This document shows positions 38,870 through 51,931 of a stretch of 64,000 nucleotides of DNA, one piece after another (within the stretch, counting starts at the first letter, position 1; every line of letters starts with the position of its first letter). Under the pieces are notes generated by a model, which saw only the letters and a program-made list of their open reading frames with translations, was not told the origin of the DNA and did not search any database. Origin of the DNA: Hydractinia symbiolongicarpus (Eukaryota; Cnidaria; Hydrozoa; Anthoathecata; Hydractiniidae). Made by a program: the position numbers and the translations under genes. The DNA is taken from contig NC_079880.1 of NCBI RefSeq assembly GCF_029227915.1, forward strand, positions 684,001 through 748,000, in the 5' to 3' direction.

Positions 38870-40159
38870 CTTTACTGTGGGACCAATCCTAGCCGTTATC
38901 ACGCTCTGAAGAAATATCGACAGTTTCAAAAACAAAATTTCATTGACTTTCTAAGAGTATCAATCCGTTTGAGTTACAACGGTTGTGTCACATATTGGCA
39001 CCAACATGTATTTCGTGATATTTTTCCGGAACTACTTGCTGGTATGGCTTTTAACAGTGAAACGATTGACTGTGGGACTTAATTGAACAAACTTTGGACT
39101 GTGACCTAATAAATGTGATAAATAAGAAAATAGGACTCCAAGAAATAACATTCTTCCTAATTTGACATGATTGCCGAAACTCAGCAATTACACTGGGCGC
39201 TGTGGTAGCGCTTCAATTAAAAATTAAGATAAAAAAGTAATTATTTACTGTGGGACCAATCTTAGCGGTTATCGCGCGCTGAAGAATTAGAGACAGTTTC
39301 AAAAACTACATTTCATTGACTTTTTAACGGTGTCAGTCCGTTTGAGTTACAACGGTTGGGTCACCTATTCGTACCAACATGTGTTTAGCGATATTTTTCT
39401 AATATTACTAGGTTGCATCGCTCTTAACAATGAAACGATTGACTGTGGGACTTAATTGAACAAACTTTGGACTGTGACCTAATAAATGTGATAAATGAGA
39501 AAATTGGACTCCAAGAAATAACATTCTTCTCAATTTGACATGAATGCCGGAACTCAGCGATTACACTTGGCGCTGTGGTAGCGCTTTATTTAAGAATTTA
39601 GATAAATAAGTCATTCTTTACTGTGGGACCAATCCTATCCGTTATCGCGCGCTGAAGAAATAGCGACAGTTTCAAAAACAACATTTTATTGTCTTTCTAA
39701 CAGTGTCAGTCCGTTTGAGTTACAACGGTTGGGTCACATGTTCGTACTAACATGTATTTAGCGATATTTTTTTGATATTACTAGGTTGCATCGTTCTTAA
39801 CAATGAAACGATTGACTGTGGGACTTAATTGAACAAACTTTGGACTATAACCTAATAAATGTGATAAAAAAACAGAAAATTGGACTCCAAGAAATAACAT
39901 TCTTCTTAATTTGACATGATTGCCGAAACTCTGCGATTACACTGGGCGCTGTGGTGGCGCTTCATTTAAAAATTTAGATAAATAAGTCATTCTTTACTGT
40001 GGGACCAATCCTATCCGTTATCGCGCGTGGAAGAAATAGCGAAAGTTTCAAAAACTACATTTCATTGTCTTTCTAACAGTGTCAGTGCGTTTGAGTTACA
40101 TCGGTTGGGTCACATATTCGTACCAACATGTATTTAGCGATATTTTTTGATATTACTAG
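38870..40159 (+). repeat. Domain III block repeated 40 monomers downstream
   Basis: This matches 53787-55076 at offset 14917 bp, including the GCTGGTATGG junction monomer at 39038, GACATGAATGCCGG, ACATGTTCGTACTAACATG and the A-run insertion at 39863. It stops exactly at a monomer start, where this copy continues GCATCGCTCTTAAC and the other GTATCGCTTGTAAC. Confidence 0.87.
39863..39875 (+). other. A-run insertion variant (copy 3 of 6)
   Basis: Same variant, in the monomer at 39785. Its partner is copy 4, 14917 bp downstream. Confidence 0.9.
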
Positions 40160-42005
40160 GTTGCATCGCTCTTAACAATGAAACGATTAACTGTGGGACT
40201 TAATTGAACTGATTATAGACAGTGACCTTGAAAATGTTATAAGTGAGACAAGCGGACTCAAAGAAATAACATTCTTTTTAATTTGACATGATTGCCGGAA
40301 TTCAGCGATTACACCGTGCGCTGTGGTAGCGCTTCATTTAAAAATTAAGATAAAAAAGTAATTCTTTACTGTGGGACCAATCTTAGCCGTTATCGCGCGC
40401 TGAAGAATTAGAGACAGTTTCAAAAACTACATTTCATTGACTTTTTAACGGTGTCAGTCCGTTTGAGTTACAACGGTTGGGTCACCTATTCGTACCAACA
40501 TGTGTTTAGCGATATTTTTCTGATATTACTAGGTTGCATCGCTCTTAACAATGAAACGATTGACTGTGGGACTTAATTGAACAAACTTTGGACTATAACC
40601 TAATAAATGTGATAAATGAGAAAATTGGACTCCAAGAAATAACATTCTTCTTAATTTGACATGATTGCCGAAACTCTGCGATTACACTGGGCGCTGTGGT
40701 GGCGCCTAATTTAAAATTTTAGATAAATAAGTCATTCTTTACTGTGGGACCAATCCTATCCGTTATCGCGCGTGGAAGAAATAGCGAAAGTTTCAAAAAC
40801 TACATTTCATTGTCTTTCTAACAGTGTCAGTGCGTTTGAGTTACATCGGTTGGGTCACATATTCGTACCAACATGTATTTAGCGATATTTTTTGATATTA
40901 CTAGGTTGTATCGCTTGTAACAATAAAACGATTAACTGTGGGACTTAATTGAACTGATTATGGACTGTGACCTTGAAAATGTTATAAGTGAGACAAGCGG
41001 ACTCAAAGAAATAACATTCTTTTTAATTTGACATGATTGCCGGAATTCAGCGATTACACCTGGCGCTGTGGTAGCGCTTCATTTAAAAATTTAGATAAAT
41101 AAGTCATTCTTTACTGTGGGACCAATCCTAGCCGTTATCACGCTCTGAAGAAATATCGACAGTTTCAAAAACTAAATTTCATTGACTTTCTAAGAGTATC
41201 AATCCGTTTGAGTTACAACGGTTGCGTCACATATTGGTACCAACATGTATTTCGTGATATTTTTCCGGTACTACTAGCTGGTATGGCTTTTAACAGTGAA
41301 ACGATTGATTGTGGGACTTAATTGAACTAACTTTGTACTGTGACCTGATAAATGAGATAAATGAGACAATTGGACTCCAAGAAATAACATTCTTCTTAAT
41401 TTGACGGGATTTCCGGAACTCAGCGATTACACTGGGCGCCGTGGTAGCGCTTCATTTAAAAATTCAGATAAATAAGTCATTCTTTACTGTATCCTAGCCG
41501 TTATCACCCTCTGAAGAAATATCGACAGTTTCAAAAACTAAATTTCATTGACTTTCTAACAGTGTCAGTCCGTTTGAGTTACAACGGTTGGGTCACATAT
41601 TCGTACTAACATGTATTTAGCGATATTTTTTTTGATATTGCTAGGTTGCATCGCTTTTAACAATGAAACGATTGACTGTGGGGCTTAATTGAACAAACTT
41701 TGGACTATAACCTAATAAATGTGATAAATGAGACAATTGGACTCCAAGAAATAACATTCTTCTTAATTTGACGGGATTTCCGGAACTCAGCGATTACACT
41801 GGGCGCCGTGGTAGCACTTCATTTAAAAATTTAGATAAATAAGTCATTCTTTACTGTGGGACCAATCCTAGCCATTATCGCGCTCTGAAGAAATATCGAC
41901 AGTTTCAAAAACTAAATTTCATTTACTTTCTAACCGTGACAGTCCGTTTGAGTTACAACGGTTGGGTCAAATATTTGTACCAACAAGTATTTAGCGATAT
42001 TTTTT
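40160..42005 (+). repeat. Domain III block repeated 48 monomers downstream
   Basis: This matches 58065-59917 at offset 17905 bp, rising to 17912 after a private 7-bp deletion at 41490/41491. Shared marks include the GTGGTGGCGCCTAATTT monomer, GCTGGTATGG junction, GGGCGCCGTGGTAGC, TGTGGGGCTTAATTG and CCAACAAGTATTTAGC. The match ends in the T-tract, after which this copy reads TTGATATTACTAAG and the other CGGTACTACTAGG. Confidence 0.89.
41490..41491 (+). other. Private 7-bp deletion (GGGACCA lost)
   Basis: The sequence reads TTTACTGTATCCTAGCC where neighbours read TTTACTGTGGGACCAATCC. The partner at 58065-59917 is intact, so the loss followed the duplication. The monomer (start 41277) is 368 bp. 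Confidence 0.9.
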
Positions 42006-42300
42006 TTGATATTACTAAGTTGCATCGCTTTTAACAATGAAACGAATGACTGTGGGACTTAATTGAACTAACTTTGGACTTTGACATGATAAATGTGATA
42101 AATGAGACAGCTGGACTCCAAGAAATAACATTCTTCTTAATTTGACGGGATTTCCGGAACTCAGCGATTACACTGGGCGCCGTGGTAGCGCTTCATTTAA
42201 AAATTCAGATAAATAAGTCATTCTTTACTGTGGGACCAATCCTAGCCGTTATCACGCTCTGAAGAAATATCGACAGTTACAAAAACTAAATTTCATTGAC
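41821..42300 (+). repeat. Domain III block repeated 54 monomers downstream
   Basis: This matches 61969-62449 at offset 20148 bp, with GACTTTGACATGATAAATG, GAGACAGCTGG and AAATTCAGATAAATAAG in both. Looser matches continue: the monomers at 42763, 43136 and 43508 resemble 62913, 63286 and 63658 at offset 20150, for example TTAAGAA followed by GTCATTCTTAACTG. Confidence 0.83.
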
Positions 42301-45300
42301 TTTCTAAGAATATCAATCCGTTTGAGTTACAACGGTTGAGTCACATATTCGTACCAACATGTATTTCGTCATATTTTTTCCGGTACTACTAGGTTGTAAG
42401 GATTTTAACAGTGAAACGATTGACTGTGGGACTTAATTGAACTGATTATGGACTGTGACCTTATAAATGTTAAAGTGAGACAATTGGAATCCAAGAAATA
42501 ACATTCTTCCTAATTTGACATGATTGCCGAAACTTAGCGATTACACTGGGCGCTGTGGTAGCGCTTCAATTAAAAATTAAGATAAAAAAGTCATTCTTTA
42601 CTGTGGGACCAATCTTAGTCGTTATCGCGCGCTGAAGAATTAGCGACAGTTTCAAAAACTACATTTCATTTGCTTTCTAACAGTATCAATCCGTTTGAGT
42701 TGCAACGGTTGAGTCACATATTCGTACCAACATGTATTCGTGCTATTTTCCGGTATTACTAGGTTGTATGGCTTTTACCAGTGAAACGATTGACTGTGGT
42801 ACTTAATTGAACTGACTACGGACTGTGACCTTAAAAATGTTTTAAGTGAGACAAGCGGATTCCAAGAAATATCATTCTTTTTAATTTGACATGATTTCCG
42901 GAACTCAGCGATTACACTGGGCGCTGTGGTAGCGCTTCATTTAAGAACTTAGATAAGTAAGTCATTCTTAACTGTGGGACCAATCCTAGCCGTTATCCCG
43001 CGCTGAAGAAATAGCGACAGTTTCAAAAACTACATTCAATTGACTTTCTAAGAATATCAATCCGTTTGAGTTACAACGGTTGAGTCGCATATTCGTACCA
43101 ACATGTATTTTGTGATATTTTTCCGGTACTACTAGGTTGTATGGCTTTTAACAGTGAAACGATTCACTGTGGGACTTAATTGAACTGATTATGGACTGTG
43201 ACCTTATAAATGTTAAAGTGAGACAATTGGACTCCAAGAAATAACATTCTTCCTAATTTGACATGATTGCCGAAACTCAGCGATTACGCTGGGCGCTGTG
43301 GCAGCGCTTCAACTAAAAATTAAGATAAAAAAGTCATTCTTTACTGTGGGACCAATCTTAGCCGTTATCGCGCGCTGAAGAATTAGCGACAGTTTCAAAA
43401 TCTACATTTCATTGACTTTTTCACGGTGTCAGTCCTTTTGAGCTACAACGGTTGGGTCACCTATTCGTACCATCATGTGTTTAGCGATATTTTTCTGATA
43501 CTACTAGGTTGCAACGCTTTTAACAATGAAATGATGGACTGTGGGACTTTATTGAACTACCTTTGGACTGTGACCTGATAAATGTGATAAATGAGACAAT
43601 TGGACTCCAAGAAATAACATTCTTCTTAATTTGACGGGATTGCCGGAGCTCAGCGTTTAAACGGCGCGCTGTGGTAGCGCTTCATTTAAAAATTTAGATA
43701 AATAAGTCATTCTTTACTGTGGGACCAATCCTAGCCGTTATCGCGCACTGAAGAATTATCGACAGTTTCAAAAACTACATTTCATTGACTTTCTAACGGT
43801 GTCAGTCCGTTTGAGTTGCAACGCTTGGGCACACATTCGTACCAACATGTATTTAGCGATATTTTTTTTGATATTACTAAGTTGCATCGCTTTTAACAAT
43901 GAAACGAATAACTGTGGGACTTAATTGAACTGATTATGTACTGTGACCTTATAAATGTTAAAGTGAGACAATTGGACTCCAAGATATAACATTCTTCCTA
44001 ATTTGACATGATTGCCGAAACTCAGCGATTACACTGGGCCCTGTGGTAGCGCTTCAATATAAAATTAAGATAAAAAAGTCATTCTTTACTGTGGGACCAA
44101 TCTTAGCCGTTACCGCGCGCTGAAGAAATATCGACAGTTTCAAAAACGAAATTTCATTGACTTTCTAACGGTGTCAGTCCGTTTGAGTTACAACGATTGG
44201 GTCACATATTCGTACCAAAATGTATTTAGCGATATTTTTTTTGATATTACTAGGTTGCATCGCTTTTAACAATGAAACGATTGACTGTGGGACTTAATTG
44301 AACAAACTTTGGACTGTGACCTGATAAATGTGATAAATTAGAAAATTGGACTCCAAGAAATAACATTCTTCTTAATTTGACGGGATTGCCGGAACTTAGC
44401 GATTACACGGGGCGCTGTGGTAGCGCGTCATTTAAAAATTTAGATAAATAAGTCATTCTTTATTGTGGGACCAATCCTAGCCGTTATCGCGCGCTGAAGA
44501 ATTATCGACTGTTTCAAAAACTACATTTCATTGACTTTCTAACGGTGACAGTCCGTTTGAGTTACAACGGTTGGGTCACCTATTCGTACCAACATGTGTT
44601 TAGCGATATTTTTCTGATATTACTAGGTTGCTTCGCTTTTAACAATGAAATGATTGACTGTGGGACTTAATTGAACTAACTTTGGACTGTGACCTGATAA
44701 ATGCGATAAATGAGACAATTGGACTCCCAGAAATAACATTCTTTTTAATTTGACGGGATTTTCGGAACTCAGCGATTACACTGGGCGCTGTGGTACCGCT
44801 TTATTTAAAAATTTAGATAAATAAGTCATTCTTTACTGTGGGACCAATCCTAGCAGTTATTGCGCGCTGAAGAAATATCGACAGTTTCAAAAACTAAATT
44901 TTATTGACTTTCTAACGGTGTCAGTCCGTTTGAGTTGCAACGCTTGGGCACACATTCGTACCAACATGTATTTAGCGATATTTTTTTTGATATTACTAAG
45001 TTGCATCGCTTTTAACAATGAAACGAATAACTGTGGGACTTAATTGAACTGATTATGTACTGTGACCTTATAAATGTTAAAGTGAGACAATTGGACTCCA
45101 AGATATAACATTCTTCCTAATTTGACATGATTGCCGAAACTCAGCGATTACACTGGGCCCTGTGGTAGCGCTTCAATATAAAATTAAGATAAAAAAGTCA
45201 TTCTTTACTGTGGGACCAATCTTAGCCGTTACCGCGCGCTGAAGAAATATCGACAGTTTCAAAAACGAAATTTCATTGACTTTCTAACGGTGTCAGTCCG

Positions 45301-47064
45301 TTTGAGTTACAACGATTGGGTCACATATTCGTACCAAAATGTATTTAGCGATATTTTTTTTGATATTACTAGGTTGCATCGCTTTTAGCAATGAAACGAT
45401 TGACTGTGGGACTTAATTGAACAAACTTTGGACTGTGACCTGATAAATGTGATAAATTAGAAAATTGGACTCCAAGAAATAACATTCTTCTTAATTTGAC
45501 GGGATTGCCGGAACTTAGCGATTACACGGGGCGCTGTGGTAGCGCGTCATTTAAAAATTTAGATAAATAAGTCATTCTTTATTGTGGGACCAATCCTAGC
45601 CGTTATCGCGCGCTGAAGAATTATCGACTGTTTCAAAAACTACATTTCATTGACTTTCTAACGGTGACAGTCCGTTTGAGTTACAACGGTTGGGTCACCT
45701 ATTCGTACCAACATGTGTTTAGCGATATTTTTCTGATATTACTAGGTTGCTTCGCTTTTAACAATGAAATGATTGACTGTGGGACTTAATTGAACTAACT
45801 TTGGACTGTGACCTGATAAATGCGATAAATGAGACAATTGGACTCCCAGAAATAACATTCTTTTTAATTTGACGGGATTTTCGGAACTCAGCGATTACAC
45901 TGGGCGCTGTGGTACCGCTTTATTTAAAAATTTAGATAAATAAGTCATTCTTTACTGTGGGACCAATCCTAGCAGTTATTGCGCGCTGAAGAAATATCGA
46001 CAGTTTCAAAAACTAAATTTTATTGACTTTCTAACGGTGTCAGTCCGTTTGAGTTACAACGGTTGGGTCACACATTCGTACAAACATGTATTTAGCGATA
46101 TTTTTTTTGATATTACTAAGTTGCATCGCTTTTAACAATGAAACGAATGACTGTGGGACTTAATGTAACTAATTATGGACTGTGACCTTATAAATGTTAA
46201 AGTGAGACAATTGGACTCCAAGATATAACATTCTTCCTAATTTGACATGATTGCCGAAACTCAGCGATTACACTGGGCCCTGTGGTAGCGCTTCAATATA
46301 AAATTAAGATAAAAAAGTCATTCTTTACTGTGGGACCAATCTTAGCCGTTACCGCGCGCTGAAGAAATATCGACAGTTTCAAAAACGAAATTTCATTGAC
46401 TTTCTAACGGTGTCAGTCCGTTTGAGTTACAACGATTGGGTCACATATTCGTACCAAAATGTATTTAGCGATATTTTTTTTGATATTACTAGGTTGCATC
46501 GCTTTTAACAATGAAACGATTGACTGTGGGACTTAATTGAACAAACTTTGGACTGTGACCTGATAAATGTGATAAATTAGAAAATTGGACTCCAAGAAAT
46601 AACATTCTTCTTAATTTGACGGGATTGCCGGAACTTAGCGATTACACGGGGCGCTGTGGTAGCGCGTCATTTAAAAATTTAGATAAATAAGTCATTCTTT
46701 ATTGTGGGACCAATCCTAGCCGTTATCGCGCGCTGAAGAATTATCGACTGTTTCAAAAACTACATTTCATTGACTTTCTAACGGTGACAGTCCGTTTGAG
46801 TTACAACGGTTGGGTCACCTATTCGTACCAACATGTTTTTAGCGATATTTTTCTGATATTACTAGGTTGCTTCGCTTTTAACAATGAAATGATTGACTGT
46901 GGGACTTAATTGAACTAACTTTGGACTGTGACCTGATAAATGCGATAAATGAGACAATTGGACTCCCAGAAATAACATTCTTTTTAATTTGACGGGATTT
47001 TCGGAACTCAGCGATTACACTGGGCGCTGTGGTACCGCTTTATTTAAAAATTTAGATAAATAAG

Positions 47065-49303
47065 TCATTCTTTACTGTGGGACCAATCCTAGCAGTTATT
47101 GCGCGCTGAAGAAATATCGACAGTTTCAAAAACTAAATTTTATTGACTTTCTAACGGTGTCAGTCCGTTTGAGTTACAACGGTTGGGTCACACATTCGTA
47201 CAAACATGTATTTAGCGATATTTTTTTTGATATTACTAAGTTGCATCGCTTTTAACAATGAAACGAATGACTGTGGGACTTAATGTAACTAATTATGGAC
47301 TGTGACCTTATAAATGTTAAAGTGAGACAATTGGACTCCAAGAAATAACATTCTTCGTAATTTGACATGATTGCCGAAACTCAGCGATTACACTGGGCCC
47401 TGTGGTAGCGCTTCAATTAAAAATTAAGATAAAAAAGTCATTCTTTACTGTGGGACCAATCTTAGCCGTTATCGCGCTCTAAAGAAATATCGACAGTTTC
47501 AAAGAAAAAATTTCATTGACTTTCTAATGGTGTCAGTCCGTTTGAGTTACAACGATCGGGTCACATATTCGTACCAACATGTATTTAGCGATGTTTTTTT
47601 GATATTACTAGGTTGCATCGCTCTTAACAATGAAACGATTGACTGTGGGACTTAATTGAACAAACTTTGGACTGTGACCTGATAAATGTGATAAATGAGA
47701 AAATTGGATTCCAAGAAATAACATTCTTCTTAATTTGACGGGATTGCCGGAACTTAGCGCTTACACGGGGCGCTGTGGTAGCGCGTCATTTAAAAATTTA
47801 GATAAATAAGTCATTCTTTATTGTGGGACCAATCCTAGCCGTTATCGCGCGCTGAAGAATTATCGACTGTTTCAAAAACTACATTTCATTGACTTTCTAA
47901 CGGTGACAGTCCGTTTGAGTTACAACGGTTGGGTCACCTATTCGTACCAACATGTGTTTAGCGATATTTTTCTGATATTACTAGGTTGCTTCGCTTTTAA
48001 CAATGAAATGATTGACTGTGGGACTTAATTGAACTAACTTTGGACTGTGACCTGATAAATGCGATAAATGAGACAATTGGACTCCCAGAAATAACATTCT
48101 TTTTAATTTGACGGGATTTTCGGAACTCAGCGATTACACTGGGCGCTGTGGTACCGCTTTATTTAAAAATTTAGATAAATAAGTCATTCTTTACTGTGGG
48201 ACCAATCCTAGCAGTTATTGCGCGCTGAAGAAATATCGACAGTTTCAAAAACTAAATTTTATTGACTTTCTAACGGTGTCAGTCCGTTTGAGTTACAACG
48301 GTTGGGTCACACATTCGTACAAACATGTATTTAGCGATATTTTTTTTGATATTACTAAGTTGCATCGCTTTTAACAATGAAACGAATGACTGTGGGACTT
48401 AATGTAACTAATTATGGACTGTGACCTTATAAATGTTAAAGTGAGACAATTGGACTCCAAGAAATAACATTCTTCCTAATTTGACATGATTGCCGAAACT
48501 CAGCGATTACACTGGGCCCTGTGGTAGCGCTTCAATTAAAAATTAAGATAAAAAAGTCATTCTTTACTGTGGGACCAATCTTAGCCGTTATCGCGCTCTG
48601 AAGAAATATCGACAGTTTCAAAGACAAAATTTCATTGACTTTCTAATGGTGTCAGTCCATTTGAGTTACAACGATCGGGTCACATATTCGTACCAACATG
48701 TATTTAGCGATGTTTTTTTGATATTACTAGGTTGCATCGCTCTTAACAATGAAACGATTGACTGTGGGACTTAATTGAACGAACTTTGGACTGTGACCTA
48801 ATAAATGTGATAAATGAGAAAATTGGACTCCAAGAAATAACATTCTTCTCAATTTGACATGATTGCCGGAACTCAGCGATTACACTGGGCGCTGTGGTAG
48901 CGCTTTATTTAAGAATTTAGATGAATAAGTCATTCTTTACTGTGGGACCAATCCTATCCGTTATCGCGCACTGAAGAAATAGCGACAGTTTCAGAAACTA
49001 CATTTTATTGTCTTTCTAACAGCGTCAGTCCGCTTGAGTTACAACGGTTGGGTCACATATTCGTACTAACATGTATTTAGCGATATTTTTTTTTATATTA
49101 CTAGGTTGCATCGCTTTTAACAATGAAATGATTGACTGTGGGACTTAATTTAACAAACTTTGGACTGTGACCTGATAAATGTGATAAATGAGAAAATTGG
49201 ACTCCAAGAAATAACATTCTTCTTAATTTGACGAGATTGCCGGAACTTAGCGATTACACGGGGCGCTGTGGTAGCACGTCATTTAAAAATTTAGATAAAT
49301 AAG
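47065..49303 (+). repeat. 6-monomer tandem duplication, copy 1 (2239 bp)
   Basis: Six successive starts (47240, 47612, 47985, 48359, 48731, 49105) recur exactly 2239 bp later with very few substitutions, for example TTCGTAATTTG versus TTCCTAATTTG near 47353. Both copies carry TTTCAGAAACTAC, CAGCGTCAGTCCGC, a GATATTTTTTTTTATATT end and GACGAGATTGCC. The two copies abut. Confidence 0.91.
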
Positions 49304-51542
49304 TCATTCTTTACTGTGGGACCAATCCTAGCAGTTATTGCGCGCTGAAGAAATATCGACAGTTTCAAAAACTAAATTTTATTGACTTTCTAACGGTGTC
49401 AGTCCGTTTGAGTTACAACGGTTGGGTCACACATTCGTACAAACATGTATTTAGCGATATTTTTTTTGATATTACTAAGTTGCATCGCTTTTAACAATGA
49501 AACGAATGACTGTGGGACTTAATGTAACTAATTATGGACTGTGACCTTATAAATGTTAAAGTGAGACAATTGGACTCCAAGAAATAACATTCTTCCTAAT
49601 TTGACATGATTGCCGAAACTCAGCGATTACACTGGGCCCTGTGGTAGCGCTTCAATTAAAAATTAAGATAAAAAAGTCATTCTTTACTGTGGGACCAATC
49701 TTAGCCGTTATCGCGCTCTAAAGAAATATCGACAGTTTCAAAGACAAAATTTCATTGACTTTCTAATGGTGTCAGTCCGTTTGAGTTACAACGATCGGGT
49801 CACATATTCGTACCAACATGTATTTAGCGATGTTTTTTTGATATTACTAGGTTGCATCGCTCTTAACAATGAAACGATTGACTGTGGGACTTAATTGAAC
49901 AAACTTTGGACTGTGACCTGATAAATGTGATAAATGAGAAAATTGGATTCCAAGAAATAACATTCTTCTTAATTTGACGGGATTGCCGGAACTTAGCGAT
50001 TACACGGGGCGCTGTGGTAGCGCGTCATTTAAAAATTTAGATAAATAAGTCATTCTTTATTGTGGGACCAATCCTAGCCGTTATCGCGCGCTGAAGAATT
50101 ATCGACTGTTTCAAAAACTACATTTCATTGACTTTCTAACGGTGACAGTCCGTTTGAGTTACAACGGTTGGGTCACCTATTCGTACCAACATGTGTTTAG
50201 CGATATTTTTCTGATATTACTAGGTTGCTTCGCTTTTAACAATGAAATGATTGACTGTGGGACTTAATTGAACTAACTTTGGACTGTGACCTGATAAATG
50301 CGATAAATGAGACAATTGGACTCCCAGAAATAACATTCTTTTTAATTTGACGGGATTTTCGGAACTCAGCGATTACACTGGGCGCTGTGGTACCGCTTTA
50401 TTTAAAAATTTAGATAAATAAGTCATTCTTTACTGTGGGACCAATCCTAGCAGTTATTGCGCGCTGAAGAAATATCGACAGTTTCAAAAACTAAATTTTA
50501 TTGACTTTCTAACGGTGTCAGTCCGTTTGAGTTACAACGGTTGGGTCACACATTCGTACAAACATGTATTTAGCGATATTTTTTTTGATATTACTAAGTT
50601 GCATCGCTTTTAACAATGAAACGAATGACTGTGGGACTTAATGTAACTAATTATGGACTGTGACCTTATAAATGTTAAAGTGAGACAATTGGACTCCAAG
50701 AAATAACATTCTTCCTAATTTGACATGATTGCCGAAACTCAGCGATTACACTGGGCCCTGTGGTAGCGCTTCAATTAAAAATTAAGATAAAAAAGTCATT
50801 CTTTACTGTGGGACCAATCTTAGCCGTTATCGCGCTCTGAAGAAATATCGACAGTTTCAAAGACAAAATTTCATTGACTTTCTAATGGTGTCAGTCCGTT
50901 TGAGTTACAACGATCGGGTCACATATTCGTACCAACATGTATTTAGCGATGTTTTTTTGATATTACTAGGTTGCATCGCTCTTAACAATGAAACGATTGA
51001 CTGTGGGACTTAATTGAACGAACTTTGGACTGTGACCTAATAAATGTGATAAATGAGAAAATTGGACTCCAAGAAATAACATTCTTCTCAATTTGACATG
51101 ATTGCCGGAACTCAGCGATTACACTGGGCGCTGTGGTAGCGCTTTATTTAAGAATTTAGATGAATAAGTCATTCTTTACTGTGGGACCAATCCTATCCGT
51201 TATCGCGCACTGAAGAAATAGCGACAGTTTCAGAAACTACATTTTATTGTCTTTCTAACAGCGTCAGTCCGCTTGAGTTACAACGGTTGGGTCACATATT
51301 CGTACTAACATGTATTTAGCGATATTTTTTTTTATATTACTAGGTTGCATCGCTTTTAACAATGAAATGATTGACTGTGGGACTTAATTTAACAAACTTT
51401 GGACTGTGACCTGATAAATGTGATAAATGAGAAAATTGGACTCCAAGAAATAACATTCTTCTTAATTTGACGAGATTGCCGGAACTTAGCGATTACACGG
51501 GGCGCTGTGGTAGCACGTCATTTAAAAATTTAGATAAATAAG
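49304..51542 (+). repeat. 6-monomer tandem duplication, copy 2 (2239 bp)
   Basis: This is the partner of 47065-49303. The match ends where this copy reads CATTCTTTTTTGTGGG and the first CATTCTTTACTGTGGG. It is layered on top of the 3-monomer period, so it is a second, younger amplification step. Confidence 0.91.
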
Positions 51543-51931
51543 TCATTCTTTTTTGTGGGACCAATCCTAGCCGTTATCGCGCGCTGAAGAATTATCGACT
51601 GTCTCAAAAACTACATTTCATTGACTTTCTAACGGTGACAGTTCGTTTGAATTACAACGGTTGCGTCACCTATTCGTACCAACATGTGTTTAGCGATATT
51701 TTTCTGATATTACTAGGTTGCATCGTTTTTGACAATGAAATGATTGACTGTGGGACTTAATTGAACTAAATTTGAACTGTGACCTGATAAATGCGATAAA
51801 TGAGACAATTGGACTCCAAGAAATAACATTCTTTTTAATTTGACGGGATTTCCGGAACTCAGCGATTACACTGGGCGCTGTGGTACCGCTTTATTTAAAA
51901 ATTTAGATAAATAAGTCATTCTTTACTGTGG

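Larger units (their letters stand above)
29830..43628 (+). repeat. Satellite domain III: 37 monomers, first copy of a large segmental duplication
   Basis: It starts inside the chimeric monomer at 29709, at the switch to GACGGGATTGCCGGAGCTC. The 37 further starts are 30082, 30454, 30828, 31201, 31575, 31947, 32319, 32692, 33065, 33439, 33812, 34184, 34558, 34930, 35303, 35676, 36049, 36422, 36795, 37168, 37544, 37917, 38290, 38663, 39038, 39412, 39785, 40160, 40533, 40905, 41277, 41645, 42019, 42393, 42763, 43136 and 43508. Hallmarks are GATATTTTTTTTGATATT T-tracts, GTCATTCTTTACTGTGGG, TCTCAATTTGACATG, TTCCTAATTTGACATG and, in some copies, CCGGTACTACTAGCTGG at the monomer junction. The opening sequence recurs at 43629, exactly 13799 bp (37 monomers) later. 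Collinear paralogues of most of this domain follow in 43629-64000. Confidence 0.88.
43881..51716 (+). repeat. 3-monomer HOR, seven units of ~1119.5 bp
   Basis: Units start at 43881, 45000, 46120, 47240, 48359, 49479 and 50598, spaced 1119 or 1120 bp. Units 1-3 are P-Q-R: P has GATTATGTACTG or TAATGTAACTAATTATGG; Q has ATAAATTAGAAAATTGG and GACGGGATTGCC; R has TTGCTTCGC, ATAAATGCGATAAATG and GGTACCGC. Unit 4 and unit 6 have a variant Q with GCGCTTACACGG or GCGATTACACGG. Units 5 and 7 replace Q-R with S-T monomers (TCTCAATTTG form; GACGAGATTGCC form). This is the most regular HOR in the window. Confidence 0.92.
43629..51931 (+). repeat. Satellite domain IV: amplified 3-monomer HOR region
   Basis: Monomer starts are 43881, 44254, 44627, 45000, 45373, 45746, 46120, 46493, 46866, 47240, 47612, 47985, 48359, 48731, 49105, 49479, 49851, 50224, 50598, 50970, 51344 and 51717. 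It opens with the same unusual sequence as domain III (GGAGCTCAGCGTTTAAACGG) and ends inside the monomer at 51717, where sequence matching 32161 takes over. In domain III the equivalent interval (29830-32160) is only about 2.3 kb, so this domain looks like a local expansion of about 6 kb built mainly from relatives of the monomers at 30082, 30828, 31201, 31575 and 31947. Confidence 0.88.
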
